From Pelecanus crispus (Eukaryota > Chordata > Aves > Pelecaniformes > Pelecanidae): DNA of 64,000 nucleotides. The stretch is taken from assembly GCF_030463565.1 (NCBI RefSeq), contig NC_134649.1:3731501-3795500 (forward strand). The letters are read 5' to 3'. Of this stretch, positions 62,586-64,000 are shown piece after piece (within the stretch, counting starts at the first letter, position 1; each line of letters starts with the position of its first letter). Below the pieces are notes generated by a model. The model worked only from the letters and a program-made list of their open reading frames with translations, searched no databases and was not told the DNA's origin. The position numbers were made by a program, and so were the translations under genes.

Positions 62586-64000
62586 GTAAGTTATTTCCCA
62601 GCTCGGGCAGCTTTCCCTCTCCAGGACAAGGGGTGTTTGCATGAGTGTTATTTTCTTCAGCCTTAATTTACAACCAAACAATATTATTTGGGTAGATGAG
62701 GACGTTTAGGCAATGGAATAAATGTTAATCATCTGTGACCTCCTGTAGGGTTTTGGCTATCGCTGACACATGCTGTTGGCTCCCCTCCTGGAAAAGTGAA
62801 GGTCAAGTGCATGACCACAGCCCCAACTCCCGCGGGAGGCATGTGCAGCCCCTCGCAGGGCTGGGAGGGTGAGGAGAGCCCAGGGATGGGCAAGCGCATG
62901 CTCCGACCTGCCTTTTCCCTGCCCAGCTCGTCCCCATGCCCAGGACAGTTTACGACACCTTTAGGATTCAAGCCCGTGAGCCATTAATCACCCACAGAGC
63001 CCACTCTGTTCATTAATCCCCAGGAGATACCCCAACCCCTCAAGCCTTACTGCCCAGGGCTCAGGATTTAAATTCCAGGAGGCACTGCAAAGGCTGGACA
63101 TGCCGATGCTGTAGCCAAGGGATTAGGGGACTTTCCCAGCCTTCCATCCCACTCCCAGCAGCTCTCTTAGCTGCTGGGGAGAATCAAAGCACCGAAACCA
63201 CGGATGCTCAGAGAGAGGTCCCCTCCACCTGCTGGGAGGTATTTTTAGGAAAACTACCAGGCAAATTGCTTTCCCCTCAAAGTAGATGGCACAAGGCAGT
63301 GATGCTGAGGCTGGGGCTTGCAGAGCAGGGGGTGACTCCTGCTTCTCTAGGGAGAAATAAAGCAAGATCTCAAGGTTTTGACCAATATAATTGGACACTA
63401 AAGCGTCTGCCCTTGGCAGCAGTGAGCTGTAAACTCAGTTTTTGCCTCCAGGAGAGGGTGGGCCAGACCTGGTCAGGTTGAGCAGCCAGGCTCGGTGCAG
63501 CCGGGCTGGCAGGAGGGACTGGTGCTCAGCCAGGGAGCAGGCAAAGCCTCCCCAAATCACCCCGCGCGTCCTCTGCCTGCAGGTACGAGGAGCAGCTCTC
63601 GCCGGGGAGACCCGATCTTCACCTACACCAGACGCAGTACGTTCCTGCCGGCCGGTGCCGCGGGGTAGCCCTGTCCCTCCCCAAGTCCCTGCCACTGCTC
63701 AACCCCTCGGGCTTCTCCCTCATCCTCTGCTTTCTGCTTTTTCTGCTGTCGAGATGCTACCCAGAGCCACATAATGCCATTTTCCTCCACAGGACTCCCC
63801 TCCTCCTTTATCATCATCACCGGCCTTGCAGATTAATGCAGCCGATCTCAAACAAGCTTAGGATCTTACTGAGACCCCACTTTATGCATGTGAAATTTTT
63901 GCTTGGGGCAAGTACAGATGGGCATTTATCCATGTGCTGCCTGGGATGGGACCACCTCCCTGTGTCCACCTCCTCCTGCATCCCCCCAGACCTAAATAAG
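62586..64000 (+). other. CILP: CILP-like intron 3, running off the window
   Basis: No conserved CILP exon is seen. A 54-nt stretch at 63583-63636 has good splice signals and would keep phase, but its protein (TRSSSRRGDPIFTYTRR) matches nothing I know in the family. Confidence 0.4.

Noticed and set aside
1-64000. Search by eye for CRISPR arrays, operons, tRNA genes or prophage-like blocks
   Set aside because: No regularly spaced repeat-spacer pattern, no ribosome-binding-site-led gene clusters and no A/B-box tRNA candidate were seen; the genome is vertebrate.

Overview
The window reads as avian (or at least sauropsid) nuclear DNA. It carries spliced vertebrate genes with canonical GT-AG introns. 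It also has CR1 LINE remnants ending in the typical ATTCTATGAT 3' motif, a CpG-island promoter, and simple repeats and minisatellites. There is no prokaryotic gene organisation, CRISPR array or operon.

Three genes can be supported. (1) PARP16 (+, coding 33718-38770) has six exons and encodes a 333-residue tail-anchored mono-ADP-ribosyltransferase of the ER membrane. (2) A gonadotropin-releasing hormone receptor (-, coding 47479 down to 45508) has three exons and encodes 372 residues; it is the non-mammalian kind with a C-terminal tail. (3) The 5' end of a secreted-protein gene (+, from about 59378) consists of a TATA promoter, a non-coding exon, a signal-peptide exon and one further coding exon. 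It is best explained as CILP (cartilage intermediate layer protein), and the rest runs off the right edge. As I recall it, PARP16 and CILP are adjacent and co-oriented in human 15q22, which supports the CILP call. The GnRH receptor lies between them on the opposite strand.

Layout: 1-32.8 kb has no gene I can support; it holds a possible 3' UTR end of an upstream gene near 0.7-1.1 kb, a 676-nt pure-purine microsatellite (7.6-8.3 kb), a 43-bp x3 tandem repeat (9.2 kb), and CR1 copies at 12.5-13.3 kb and 30.4-31.1 kb. A ~46-bp minisatellite of about 14 units (32.83-33.49 kb) abuts the PARP16 CpG island. PARP16 occupies 33.7-38.8 kb. 38.9-45.5 kb is intergenic, with a short CR1 tail and a (CCATC)n run. 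The GnRH receptor spans 45.5-47.5 kb, 47.7-59.3 kb is intergenic, and the CILP 5' end fills 59.3-64 kb.

The three genes do not form a pathway: one acts in ER stress and ADP-ribosylation, one in pituitary reproductive signalling, one in cartilage matrix. I found no undescribed multi-gene system. The items most worth a second look are the receptor's position, the AAAAG/AAGGG compound repeat, and the promoter-proximal minisatellite.
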